Of a stretch of 54,425 bases of DNA, positions 7,871-16,375 are shown in pieces. Position 1 is the stretch's first letter; every line of letters starts with the position of its first letter. The stretch covers positions 1 through 54,425 of the forward strand of contig CAKVLH010000012.1 of assembly GCA_934757245.1 (NCBI GenBank). Direction: 5' to 3'. Source of the stretch: an uncultured Candidatus Melainabacteria bacterium. Lineage in GTDB: Bacteria > Cyanobacteriota > Vampirovibrionia > Gastranaerophilales > Gastranaerophilaceae. The notes under the pieces are model-generated. The model made no database searches. It was not told the DNA's origin and saw nothing but the letters and a program-made list of their open reading frames with translations. The translations under genes were made by a program, and so were the position numbers.

Positions 7871-8869
7871 ATGAAAGAACAAAAAATTGCAGTTATAGGT
7901 ATGGGAATGTGGGGCAAGAATATTGTCCGCAATTTTTATAATCTTAACGCTTTGGAAATGGTTTGTGATTTAGATGATGAATCGCTAAAATCAGTTAAAG
8001 AGCAGTTTCCTGGTGTGAAAGTTACAAAGGATTTTAATGATATTATTAATAATCCTGATATTACAGGCGTTGCGGTTGTAACACCGAGCCACACTCACTT
8101 CAAAATAGTTAAAGCTATGCTTGAAGCAGGTAAAAATGTTTACGTAGAAAAACCAATTTCTACAGTCGCAGAAGAAGCTAAGGTTTTGACAGAATTAGCT
8201 GAAGAAAAAGGCTTAGTTCTTATGGTAGACCACTTATTGCTTTATCATCCTGCTGTTAACCGTTTGAAAATGCTTATTGAAGAAGGTGTATTGGGTGAAT
8301 TGGTTTATGCTCAAAGTGATAGATTGAACGTAAATTATCACAAGAACGACAGAAGTGTTATGTGGGATTTAGCACCGCACGATGTTTCGATGATTGCTTA
8401 TGTAACAGGAAAAAGTCCTGTTAGAGTTATTTCTGCAATTGGTTGTTCATCTGACAGAAATAATATTATGGATATTACTCACATAGGAGTTGAGTTTGAA
8501 GGTGGAATGATTGCTCATATTTCTGATAGTTGGATTACACCTCAAAAACACGTAACTCTACTTGTTAGAGGTACTAAAGCAACTGCTATTTTTGATGATA
8601 CAGCTCCAACTGATAAATTGAAAGTTTATGATAATTTTGTTCCTGCAAATACTCAAAACTATGCACTAGATTATCTTGAAATTGAACCTTTGAAACTTGC
8701 ATGCCAGCACTTTGTAAACTGCTGTGCTTCTCATCAAAAAGCTCGTTCTGATGGTGCTAACGGTTATGCAGTCGTTAGCGTTCTTGAAGAAGCTGAAAGA
8801 ATTATGCTTGGTTCAAAAGTTGAAGATTTGAACAAGAAAGATTTTGCACTTTCTAGGATGAAAGTTTAG
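7871..8869 (+). CDS. Gfo/Idh/MocA family NAD(P)-dependent oxidoreductase
   Basis: 332 residues. The Rossmann fold starts at residue 5 with AVIGMGMWGKNIVRNF. The family motif YVEKPIS near residue 95 carries the catalytic Lys, and DLAPHDVSMI supplies the conserved His region. It resembles the WlbA/WbpB group, which oxidises C3 of UDP-N-acetylglucosaminuronate, but a myo-inositol or other sugar substrate is equally possible from sequence alone. A good promoter and ribosome site (GGGGAGAA) precede it. It is followed by an imperfect hairpin element and the CDP-alcohol phosphatidyltransferase gene. Confidence 0.88.
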   Translation: MKEQKIAVIGMGMWGKNIVRNFYNLNALEMVCDLDDESLKSVKEQFPGVKVTKDFNDIINNPDITGVAVVTPSHTHFKIVKAMLEAGKNVYVEKPISTVAEEAKVLTELAEEKGLVLMVDHLLLYHPAVNRLKMLIEEGVLGELVYAQSDRLNVNYHKNDRSVMWDLAPHDVSMIAYVTGKSPVRVISAIGCSSDRNNIMDITHIGVEFEGGMIAHISDSWITPQKHVTLLVRGTKATAIFDDTAPTDKLKVYDNFVPANTQNYALDYLEIEPLKLACQHFVNCCASHQKARSDGANGYAVVSVLEEAERIMLGSKVEDLNKKDFALSRMKV

Positions 8870-8871
8870 GA

Positions 8872-9003
8872 TAAGGGAATAGGGGAATAAGGTTAATGAG
8901 GGAATAAGAGGTATTAAATATTTTTATATTTAAAAATCGAATTATAATTATTAAAAATTAAAATCTCTTATTCCCTTATTGCCCTATTACCTTATTTCCT
9001 TAG
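8872..9003 (+). repeat. Long imperfect hairpin F1 with microrepetitive arms
   Basis: The left arm is built of repeats of GGGAATA(A)GG and the right arm of their complements (CTTATTCCCTTATTGCCC), around an AT-rich loop. The hairpin ends a few bases before the ribosome site of the pgsA-like gene. A closely similar element (F2) precedes accB. Confidence 0.75.
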
Positions 9004-9015
9004 AAAGGATTAATT

Positions 9016-9606
9016 ATGGCTAATTTTATTTCAATATTTAGAATTTTTGTAATGTTTTTTGCGGTATATCTAATATATACATGCCAAGGCGATACTGCGT
9101 CTTATGTTTGGGCATTGGCTCTTACAATATTAGCGTTTGCACTTGACGGGGTTGACGGCTATGTTGCAAGAAAATTCCATGAAGAATCAAAGTTTGGCGC
9201 TTTGTTAGATATTATGGGTGATAGAATCGTTGAAAACACCTACTGGATTTTGTTTGCAGTAATGGGCTGGTTAAATATTCTATTCCCTCTAATTGCACTT
9301 ACAAGAGGTTTTATTACTGATACAATTAGAAGTGCTGCTATGGAAAAAGGTTTGACACCATTTGGTATGCAAGTTAATCCTATTTGCAAATTCATTACAG
9401 GCTCTAAATTTATGAGAATAAGTTACGCTGTTGCAAAAGTTTTAGCATTTGTTCTTATCATTACGGCAAAAATTCCTGTATGTCCTCATAGAGAAATTAT
9501 TTGGGCAATAGGTTTCTGGGCTGCAGTATTCGCAATTGTATTCTGTGTTGTAAGAGGAATACCTGTTGTATTGGAAGCTAAGTATTTGTTTGATGATAAT
9601 AAATAA
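9016..9606 (+). CDS. CDP-alcohol phosphatidyltransferase (PgsA-like)
   Basis: 196 residues with several membrane segments. The complete family signature D-G-x2-A-R-x8-G-x3-D-x3-D is present: DGYVARKFHEESKFGALLDI, then MGD. These Asp residues bind metal and the CDP group. The enzyme joins a CDP-activated diacylglycerol or alcohol to an alcohol acceptor; length and fold suit phosphatidylglycerophosphate synthase. It could instead be a related phosphatidylinositol-type enzyme. A ribosome site (GAAAGGA) lies 8 nt before the ATG, right after hairpin F1. Confidence 0.88.
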   Translation: MANFISIFRIFVMFFAVYLIYTCQGDTASYVWALALTILAFALDGVDGYVARKFHEESKFGALLDIMGDRIVENTYWILFAVMGWLNILFPLIALTRGFITDTIRSAAMEKGLTPFGMQVNPICKFITGSKFMRISYAVAKVLAFVLIITAKIPVCPHREIIWAIGFWAAVFAIVFCVVRGIPVVLEAKYLFDDNK

Positions 9607-9740
9607 TCAGTCGATAAGTGAATGAGTGAATAGGTGAATAAGTTTGCTATAGTTATATTCAATTACAAACGGCGTAAAACATTGAATATAACTATAACCA
9701 TTTTCAATTTATTCAAATGCGTTCCCACCATTCAAATATA
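9607..9740 (+). repeat. Long imperfect hairpin G1 with microrepetitive arms
   Basis: GTGAATGAGTGAATAGGTGAATAAG on the left is partly complementary to TTTATTCAAATG and CCATTCAAAT on the right. A perfect inner stem (CTATAGTTATATTCAAT/ATTGAATATAACTATA) closes the loop. It sits between the pgsA-like gene and trmL and ends just before the trmL ribosome site. Confidence 0.7.
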
Positions 9741-9751
9741 AAGGAGTAGTC

Positions 9752-10201
9752 ATGGCCAAATTAAATGTAGTATTATATGAACCTGAAATACCGCAAAACA
9801 CCGGAAATATTGCAAGACTTTGTGCTTGTACGGGTGCTGCTTTATATTTGGTCGGAAAACTTGGATTTGCACTTACTGATAAATATACAAAACGTGCCGG
9901 CATGGATTACTGGCAAAGTGTTGATTTACATAGAGTTGAATCAATGGAAAAGTTGTATGAAGAATTCCCAAATGGTCGATTTTTCTATTTAACAACAAAG
10001 TCAAAACGAGTTTATACGGATTTTCAATTCCAAGAAAATGATTTTATTGTGTTTGGACCTGAGTCTCGTGGTTTACCTCAAGAATATGTAACCCAAGAAA
10101 CTGCAATAACAATTCCAATGAAAGAAGGACAAAGAAGTCTAAATCTTTCTAATTCTGTTGCTATTGTAGCTTATGAAATTGTTAGACAAATAGGAATATA
10201 G
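9752..10201 (+). CDS. trmL: tRNA (cytidine/uridine-34-2'-O)-methyltransferase
   Basis: 149 residues, a single SPOUT domain. Motif 1 is PQNTGNIARLCACTGAALYL near residue 15, motif 2 is FGPESRGLP near residue 100, and motif 3 is IPM...RSLNLSNSVAIVAYE. These form the trefoil knot that binds S-adenosylmethionine. TrmL methylates the 2'-O of the wobble base in tRNA-Leu. An AAGGAG ribosome site is 7-8 nt upstream of the ATG. Confidence 0.93.
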   Translation: MAKLNVVLYEPEIPQNTGNIARLCACTGAALYLVGKLGFALTDKYTKRAGMDYWQSVDLHRVESMEKLYEEFPNGRFFYLTTKSKRVYTDFQFQENDFIVFGPESRGLPQEYVTQETAITIPMKEGQRSLNLSNSVAIVAYEIVRQIGI

Positions 10202-10249
10202 TATATTTATCCAAATATGTTTGGTTTGAAAATTTTGATTAAGCGTAAA

Positions 10250-10277
10250 TGTAACAATTTATAATTTATTTGTTACA
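10250..10277. promoter_or_regulatory. Inverted repeat TGTAACAA-N12-TTGTTACA
   Basis: An 8-bp perfect inverted repeat about 70 bp upstream of the 628-residue membrane protein gene. The TGTAACA half-site matches the core of palindromes P1 and P2 and of the repeat before the giant fliD-like gene, so it is a candidate shared operator. Confidence 0.4.
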
Positions 10278-10345
10278 ATTTAGCAAATAATTTTCTTTAG
10301 TATACTTTATCTTCATGTAGAATAGCAAATTTTGGTAGGTTTTGT

Positions 10346-12232
10346 TTGGAAATTCATAATTCGACAATTCGAAATATTCATCATAATGATAAGCAAGAGA
10401 AGCAAAATGTTACATTTAAATCTGGCTTAGCAACGTTTCTTAACGGCTCCGGCGCTGTTATGCAAAGTATTGAAAATGGAGGCTTTTTAGCATCATTCTT
10501 GATTCAAGACGGAATCGGCATGACCGTTCCGCGAACTTGTGCCGGTTTTTTAAGAGATAAAGAAAAGACCGGACATTATAACATGCAAGAAGGTTTGGAA
10601 GTTCTTGGAAGAGAAGGTATGACTGGGCCTTGCATGATGGCTGTTGCACCACTTTCTTTGTTAATTGCGGCTAAATTCGGACGTTCAACAAGTGTTAATA
10701 CACAATTAATTAAACGATTTGGCAACAGCTTAAAAGAAATTTTGTCAAAACCTGAATTTGATAAAACTTTATTAAAAGATGCCAATAAGTTTAAATCAGA
10801 ATTTTATAAAGCTAATATTGAAAAAATGCTAACAGAAACTCTTGGTAAAGAAAATACAACAAAAGAGTCTGTCGACTATATAATGAAGCAAATCGCTAAT
10901 ATGGAAAAAATTCCGGCTGATGCTAAATTGAAGAAATTCCGAGGAAAAGCTAAATATCGTAGTGAATGTATGGAAAATATTGTTGAACACATCAATAATA
11001 TTAAATATTCAAAGAGCGATGATTTGAGCATGCTTCAAAATGTTAAATTTGGTAATGAAAAATTAGATAGCATCAAAAACTTCAAAACTAAAGATGCAAT
11101 CGATGCCATGATTAAATATACAGATGATGCAATTGTAGCTAACAAGCATTTGGATAAATTAGACGCACTGGAAGCTGAAAGTATTAAAAATAAATCATTA
11201 GCAAAGAGAATGATTACTAACGTCGCTATGATGGTTTCAACATTAGGCGTATTATCTATTTTGCCTAAAATTTATGCTAGAGGTGAAACTGCTCCCGGAG
11301 CAAGAAAAGCTCCTGATGCGGGTGCTGAAAATCTAGACAGTAATGTTTCATTTAAAGGTAAAGCAAAACCTAGCCTATTAGAGCGTTTGGGGAAATTAAT
11401 CGGGAAAAATAATAGTGATTTCGCGTCCCATGAACTTGAATACAATGGACACAATTTTACAAACACTTTGATGGCGGGTCTTTCAATTTTCGGATTGTTA
11501 GCTCCTAGGGGCTGGCATGCTTATCAAAGAGCGCAAAAAGATGAAAATGGTAAAAAAGACTTAACTGAATTATATGAAATTCTTTTGAGGGATATGACAT
11601 CAAGTTTGGCTGTTGTATTTGCTGTTCCAATGTTAACAAGAGCATTTGTAACAAGCTATGAAAAGAATTCTGGATTTGTCTTAATGCACAAAGATAGAAA
11701 CAAAAATGGTTTCCAAACAGCATTAGATTTGATGAATCCATATACAAGAACACATGTTCTTAGTAATGCTGAAATTACGGCTTTGTATGATAATGTAAAT
11801 ACTAAAGATAAAATGTTGAACTTCTGTAAATACATTGATAAAAATGGTGGCGATTTAGCTAAAGTTATTTCTAAGTCAGAAAATGTTGATGCTATGTTTA
11901 ATTCGGCTACACTTGATTTAAAATCGTTAAAAGGACTAAAAAAATCAGAAAAGAATAAGAAGATTATTTCCTTTGTAGAGAAATTTAATAAATCTGACGA
12001 AATAATAGCAAAAGTTATGAAGAGTGCAGGTAAAGGTCGTGGTAATAAAATTGCGGCATTTGCTCGCGGATTGAACTCTATGCCGGGATTGTTGACAACG
12101 TTCTTTATTTCTCCATACTTGTTAGGCTGGTTTATTCCTAGATTGACATACAAGAATACAAACAGAATTCACGAAAAACAAGATAGAGAGCGTGAATTAA
12201 GAAAACAACAAAATCTTTCAACTAATGCATAA
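10346..12232 (+). CDS. Unknown multi-segment membrane protein
   Basis: 628 residues from a TTG start; GGTAGG stands 7 nt upstream, and the next in-frame ATG would delete about 38 residues. Four or so hydrophobic stretches are visible (around MITNVAMMVSTLGVLSILP, LMAGLSIFGLLAPRGW, SLAVVFAVPMLTRAF and LLTTFFISPYLLGWFI), separated by charged Lys-rich regions. Two short look-alike motifs, NVTFKSG near residue 21 and NVSFKGK near residue 333, are reminiscent of ISFRKN in the nucleotidase at 42255-43856. No enzyme motif is seen. A strong terminator follows, so it is a single-gene unit. Not recognised. Confidence 0.75.
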   Translation: MEIHNSTIRNIHHNDKQEKQNVTFKSGLATFLNGSGAVMQSIENGGFLASFLIQDGIGMTVPRTCAGFLRDKEKTGHYNMQEGLEVLGREGMTGPCMMAVAPLSLLIAAKFGRSTSVNTQLIKRFGNSLKEILSKPEFDKTLLKDANKFKSEFYKANIEKMLTETLGKENTTKESVDYIMKQIANMEKIPADAKLKKFRGKAKYRSECMENIVEHINNIKYSKSDDLSMLQNVKFGNEKLDSIKNFKTKDAIDAMIKYTDDAIVANKHLDKLDALEAESIKNKSLAKRMITNVAMMVSTLGVLSILPKIYARGETAPGARKAPDAGAENLDSNVSFKGKAKPSLLERLGKLIGKNNSDFASHELEYNGHNFTNTLMAGLSIFGLLAPRGWHAYQRAQKDENGKKDLTELYEILLRDMTSSLAVVFAVPMLTRAFVTSYEKNSGFVLMHKDRNKNGFQTALDLMNPYTRTHVLSNAEITALYDNVNTKDKMLNFCKYIDKNGGDLAKVISKSENVDAMFNSATLDLKSLKGLKKSEKNKKIISFVEKFNKSDEIIAKVMKSAGKGRGNKIAAFARGLNSMPGLLTTFFISPYLLGWFIPRLTYKNTNRIHEKQDRERELRKQQNLSTNA

Positions 12233-12248
12233 TTAAGGATATAAATTT

Positions 12249-12280
12249 AAAAGGACTTCGCCCATTAGCGAAGTCCTTTT
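12249..12280 (+). terminator. Rho-independent terminator
   Basis: A perfect 13-bp stem, AAAAGGACTTCGC with GCGAAGTCCTTTT, around a 6-nt loop. It ends the membrane protein gene; the A/T flanks let it also serve the convergent small gene. Confidence 0.9.
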
Positions 12281-12320
12281 AATAAAAACTTAGTTCATAC
12301 TCCCAAAATTTGTACTTAAT

Positions 12321-12473
12321 CTAAGCAAGACCCAAAGCCTTTCTGTACCATGAAAATGACTCTAATTCTGAACCATTGAAAGTAGTTTTTAATTGTTGTT
12401 TTTTCAAATAGTTTTCGAATTCGTCATTAAATGCAGATTTAACCGTTTTGATTTCCTTAGAGATTAGTTTCAT
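12321..12473 (-). CDS. Small protein of 50 residues, unknown
   Basis: 50 residues starting MKLISKEIKTVKSAF. This ATG (12473) is chosen over the upstream in-frame start because a strong ribosome site AGGAGAAG lies 5-6 nt before it. The protein is charged and helical, with a WYRKALGLA end, and has no signal peptide or membrane helix. It is an isolated gene facing the terminator at 12249-12280. The good initiation region argues that it is real. Confidence 0.65.
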   Translation of the reverse strand: MKLISKEIKTVKSAFNDEFENYLKKQQLKTTFNGSELESFSWYRKALGLA

Positions 12474-12633
12474 AATTTCTTCTCCTATATTTAAGTAACA
12501 CACAATATATAATGACCAGTTAATTTCTACATATTCTATGCGCCTATTCTAGCATAAAATTAGGGGTTTAGCAATTGATATGTAAAGAAATGTAATGGAA
12601 AATGGTAAAAATCATTCTTGAGAGTAAGGAGTA

Positions 12634-12639
12634 TATAAT
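12634..12639 (+). promoter_or_regulatory. Possible -10 element for the TPR gene
   Basis: A perfect TATAAT lies about 145 bp upstream of the TPR start. No matching -35 box is seen. The resulting leader would contain a small hairpin (CATGGAT at 12670 with ATCCATG at 12691). Confidence 0.35.
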
Positions 12640-12783
12640 CACATGGGATAAATGTATATAACTAAATAGCATGGATTTTATAAAAATCCCATCCATGTAG
12701 ATGATTTCATTTGATAATTGTTAAAGAAAAATTTTTGTCAGCCGAATAAAAATATATACAGAGAAATTTTGTTTGGAGAGATT

Positions 12784-14424
12784 ATGACAGATACCCCGGT
12801 AATGACACTAGCAAGTGATGCTGGAATTCTTTTAAAAGAAGCGCGCGAAGCTCACGAAAAATTTTTAATAAAACAACAAGACGCAGATTTAGAGAAAGCT
12901 ATTGAATGTTATATTGATGCAATCAAGGCTAATCCTTCTGTGTCTGAATCGTATTATAGATTGGCAAGTTTGCTTTTAATAAAAGGTCAAATCTCTGTTG
13001 AAGGTGCTTTAGAACAATGCAGAACTGCAATTAGCCTAGAGCCAAATAATGTAAACGCGCACATTTATTCCGGCTATTTTCAGTGTCTTAACGGTAATTT
13101 TGATGAAGCAGAAAAAGAATTTCACCTTGCCGTAGAAAATTCCGGCATGAATTCAGCTCGTCCAAGATTATTTTTATCAAAAGTTTTATTTTCTCGTTTA
13201 AAAAACAACAAATCATCTGTAAAAGATGTTGTGAAGTTTTTGTATTACTTTCTATCAGGAAGCATGATGATTATGTGGGATTGCCCATCTCTAAAAATGT
13301 TCTGCAAATTTTTGGCAAACGATTTTTCCGTATTCTCATATAAGGCATTGGGCGAAACCTTTGAAAAAATGAAGCTTTTCCCATCTGCTTTAGAAGCTTA
13401 TTCTAAAGGCTTGGAAAAGACAGCGCAAGGAAATTTATTCTACCAAAAAATGGGCGATTTGTCGCTAGAATGTAACGATATTGAAGCAAGTTTAGAATGC
13501 TACAAAAAGGCTTACGAACTTAATCCTAATGATAGAGAAGTCTTGATTAAACTTGCTACAATTAACCAAACTTATTACCCTGAAAATGTAGATATCACAA
13601 TTGATTATTATAACTCGCTACTTGAATTTGGTGTAGATTTAGACAAAATTTATTATGAACTTGGACATTTGTACTTGAATAAATCTGATAAAATCCATGC
13701 TGTTACTGCATTCAAGTTAGCGCAAGAATTAAACCCTGAAAATCCATACTATAACAATTCATTGGCTTATGCTTATATTAAAGCCGAACTTTATGATGAC
13801 GCAATTGAATATTACCAATTGGCAATCAAATTAAATCCGGATGCTGAATGGACTTCAATTGTATGCCATGCTCTTGGTGCAATTTATGCTGAAATCAAAA
13901 ATAATTTTGAAGCAGCAGAAGCTACATTCAATGCAGGTATTGTGCTTGACCCTAATAATGTTGATATTCAACTTTCATTGGGTGATTTGTATATGGCACA
14001 AAATGATTTGGATAGAGCAATCAAAACTTATTGCGACGCAATTGCAGTTGAACCTGAAAATTATTTGACTTATGCAAAAACAGGTTTGGCTTTGTGGGAA
14101 AAAGATTATTTGGAAGAATCAATTGTTGCTTTTCATAAGTCAATTGAGTTGAATCCGAATTTTGAAATCGCACAAAACAACTTAGGTGTTGTTTACCTTG
14201 ATGGAATCGGCGATCCTAAAGAATCTGTAGAATATTTTAAGAACGCAATTGATATCAATCCAAATTACACTTTGGCATATTTTAATTTGGGTCGAGCTTA
14301 TCAAGCGTTGGGCGAAAAAGCTTTGTCAGCAGAATATTTCCAGATGACATTAGACTTAAATAAAATTACTCAAGAAATGTCGGAAAAGGAAATTCGACAA
14401 AGATTGTATGAGTTGTTTGAATAA
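12784..14424 (+). CDS. Large TPR-repeat protein
   Basis: 546 residues from the ATG at 12784, preceded by TTTGGAGAGA; an earlier in-frame TTG lacks a ribosome site. Nearly the whole length is tetratricopeptide repeats, at least ten, with the usual spacing (for example AIECYIDAIKANPSVSESYY near residue 40 and AIEYYQLAIKLNPDAEW near 350). One less regular stretch lies around residues 135-190. No signal peptide or catalytic domain is visible, so it should be a cytoplasmic protein-interaction scaffold. It is a single transcription unit with a strong terminator. Confidence 0.85.
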   Translation: MTDTPVMTLASDAGILLKEAREAHEKFLIKQQDADLEKAIECYIDAIKANPSVSESYYRLASLLLIKGQISVEGALEQCRTAISLEPNNVNAHIYSGYFQCLNGNFDEAEKEFHLAVENSGMNSARPRLFLSKVLFSRLKNNKSSVKDVVKFLYYFLSGSMMIMWDCPSLKMFCKFLANDFSVFSYKALGETFEKMKLFPSALEAYSKGLEKTAQGNLFYQKMGDLSLECNDIEASLECYKKAYELNPNDREVLIKLATINQTYYPENVDITIDYYNSLLEFGVDLDKIYYELGHLYLNKSDKIHAVTAFKLAQELNPENPYYNNSLAYAYIKAELYDDAIEYYQLAIKLNPDAEWTSIVCHALGAIYAEIKNNFEAAEATFNAGIVLDPNNVDIQLSLGDLYMAQNDLDRAIKTYCDAIAVEPENYLTYAKTGLALWEKDYLEESIVAFHKSIELNPNFEIAQNNLGVVYLDGIGDPKESVEYFKNAIDINPNYTLAYFNLGRAYQALGEKALSAEYFQMTLDLNKITQEMSEKEIRQRLYELFE

Positions 14425-14428
14425 TTTT

Positions 14429-14461
14429 TAGCCCTCTCGGAACGAGAGGGCTATTTTTTTA
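14429..14461 (+). terminator. Rho-independent terminator
   Basis: TAGCCCTCTCG, loop GAA, CGAGAGGGCTA, then eight T, 4 bp after the TPR stop codon. Confidence 0.95.
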
Positions 14462-14525
14462 TGTTGGGTTGATTAAGTTGAAAGTTAATCTTCACTTCAC
14501 CCTTTGTATCACATTTACATATGAG

Positions 14526-14550
14526 TTGTAGGTGCGCACACCTGCGCACC
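14526..14550 (+). repeat. Dispersed repeat family E, copy 1
   Basis: TTGTAGGTGCGCACACCTGCGCACC contains a GGTGCGCA...TGCGCACC hairpin. The reverse complement, with two differences, is found at 41908-41933. Confidence 0.7.
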
Positions 14551-14556
14551 AATATC

Positions 14557-14594
14557 AGTAGTTATACTTACACACTTGGAAGTATAGTGCAAAG
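14557..14594 (+). repeat. Dispersed repeat family D, copy 2
   Basis: Shares TAGTTATACTTAC and the following GGAAGTNTAGTG block with 435-472. Confidence 0.6.
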
Positions 14595-14870
14595 AGTAAT
14601 TTCTTTTCCTTTGTAGCAATCTGTTTTTTAGGGAATTTGCAACATAACAATACTGTTAAAATGTATAGAAACGGCCTGAAATCCAGCCGTAGTCTCATAA
14701 TACCACAAAAATACCGATTTACATAATATTGTTAATAATTATAAAGATAAATATTTTTGTTGTGTGATAAATCGCTACAATCCACTAGGCGCGCTCAACA
14801 ATACATTTTAACAGAAAAGTATATGAAAAATACGCAAAAAATTTGAGAAGAAGGAAGTTCAAACAGAGTC

Positions 14871-15401
14871 GTGGCGGTAAATTCACCAATTAAGGATATT
14901 AAGATTATAGAACAAATTAAGGAGTTGTACAAGAAAAAAGGTGCGATTCGCGATTTGCTGTTGTTTACGCTTGCGATAAATACGGGGATAAATTTATTGG
15001 ACTTGCTCAAACTCAATATTGGCGATGTGCGTGGGAAATTCTATTTGAATTTTGAGGAAGATAAGTCTATTCCGATTTCGGATGAGATGAAGGCGCTCAT
15101 AGATGCGGTTTCAGTAGGAAGGGATGACGATGACCCGCTTTTTGTGAGCGTAAGAGGACATAGAATTGAACGCTCGTATGTTTTCAATTCGTTCAAGGAA
15201 ATCTGCCGTGAGTTGGGAATTTTGGGCAAATATTCAGTCGTGTCTTGGCGCAAAACGTTTGCGTATCATTATTACCAAAAATATCGTGATTTGTCGTATT
15301 TGCAGTGGTTGTTCAATCAAAGCTCAATCAAACTCACCCTGCAATTCATCGACGAATACGAAAACATGAACTTGAGATTTAGAGAAGGAGTTTGTTTGTA
15401 A
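14871..15401 (+). CDS. Degenerate tyrosine recombinase (integrase catalytic-domain homologue)
   Basis: 176 residues from GTG, with AGAAGGAAG about 14 nt upstream. It resembles the catalytic half of XerC/XerD-type recombinases: LLLFTLAINTGINLLDLLKL corresponds to the box I region and VVSWRKTFAYHYYQ to the box II HxLRHTFA region. In box I the usual Arg after TG is replaced (TGIN), and the first His of box II is Ser/Trp. The later LGH block reads LFNQSS. A Tyr occurs near the expected place (FIDEYENM), but the tetrad is incomplete. The N-terminal DNA-binding domain is missing. It is probably not a normal strand-exchange enzyme: either a remnant or a regulator. Its stop overlaps the licD start (TAATG), so it is translated with the island. 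Confidence 0.65.
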   Translation: MAVNSPIKDIKIIEQIKELYKKKGAIRDLLLFTLAINTGINLLDLLKLNIGDVRGKFYLNFEEDKSIPISDEMKALIDAVSVGRDDDDPLFVSVRGHRIERSYVFNSFKEICRELGILGKYSVVSWRKTFAYHYYQKYRDLSYLQWLFNQSSIKLTLQFIDEYENMNLRFREGVCL

Positions 15402-16375
15402 TGCCAAAACATAATATTAAAAAAAAGATTTTTTCAGTAGAACTTTCGCCTGATAATACTCATAACGTTTTAACACTTTGTGGTTTTAAAATAAAAATAA
15501 AAAACAATAATCCTATTGATAATTTAACAAATATTGTTTTGAAATCTATAGATGTTACAAAATTACCAAAAGCAACCGGTTATACTCGAATTGTGCAAAC
15601 TTTAGAATTTGATATGTTATGTGAAGTTCATAGAATTTGTGAAAAACATGGTATTGCATATTGGTTAGAAGGTGGGACTTTACTTGGTGCAATAAGGCAT
15701 AAAGGATTTATTCCTTGGGATGATGATTTAGATATTTCTATGATGTATGAAGACTATTTAAAATTCCAAGATGTTGTAGAAGAGGAATTAAAACATACTA
15801 ATTATATTTTTAAAAAAGTCCCTTCACATATTGGCAAAATATTATGTAAGGACTTTTATCCAACTTCTGATGAAAAAATGTTAAATTTTTTAAATTGGTC
15901 TGAAAAAGAAAATCTATTTATGGCTTTAGATATTTTCCCATATCATTTTATAAAAAATGAATGCAAAGATATTGCTTTTAATGAATTAACTTTAGCAAGA
16001 TTAGAAAAAATTAATCTATATAAAAATTATAAGAACATAAACGATTATGATAAAATTCAAGAATTTTTAGATAACTTAAATGAAAAATATACGACTTTGA
16101 AAAAACAAGATACCGTATTTTTGGGTTTAGAAACAATTGATCAAAAAATTATGAGATTTAACCATGATGATATTTTTCCATTAATTAAAGTTGAATTTGA
16201 GGGCAAATATTTTTATGCTCCAAGAAAATATAAGGTTTTATTGCAAGAACAATATGATGATTTTATGAAACCTGTTATTTCTCATACTCATTTGGATTTT
16301 TCAAATATACGTAAAGAAGATAAATTAAAACTCTTAGAACATGAAACATTAGAAGAAAGAAGGTTAAATAGATGA
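15401..16375 (+). CDS. LicD-family phosphotransferase 1
   Basis: 324 residues from the ATG at 15401, with AGAAGGAG 10 nt upstream. The LicD core is at residues 75-115: WLEGGTLLGAIRHKGFIPWD followed by DDLDISM, the nucleotidyltransferase-like Asp cluster. LicD proteins transfer phosphocholine or similar phospho-groups from a CDP carrier to surface sugars. The first 45 residues carry a separate segment (THNVLTLCGFKIKIKNNN) resembling the N-terminal tag found on many surface-glycan enzymes of gut bacteria. The gene overlaps the recombinase stop by one base and the aminotransferase start by four, so it sits in a tight operon. Confidence 0.9.
   Translation: MPKHNIKKKIFSVELSPDNTHNVLTLCGFKIKIKNNNPIDNLTNIVLKSIDVTKLPKATGYTRIVQTLEFDMLCEVHRICEKHGIAYWLEGGTLLGAIRHKGFIPWDDDLDISMMYEDYLKFQDVVEEELKHTNYIFKKVPSHIGKILCKDFYPTSDEKMLNFLNWSEKENLFMALDIFPYHFIKNECKDIAFNELTLARLEKINLYKNYKNINDYDKIQEFLDNLNEKYTTLKKQDTVFLGLETIDQKIMRFNHDDIFPLIKVEFEGKYFYAPRKYKVLLQEQYDDFMKPVISHTHLDFSNIRKEDKLKLLEHETLEERRLNR

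Larger units (their letters stand above)
14462..14870. other. Intergenic region at the left edge of the LicD island
   Basis: About 400 bp with no gene. It holds repeat E (14526-14550) and repeat D (14557-14594), then AT-rich sequence up to the recombinase gene. The stretch CTTCACTTCACCCT near 14490 also resembles 29380-29392. Confidence 0.6.
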
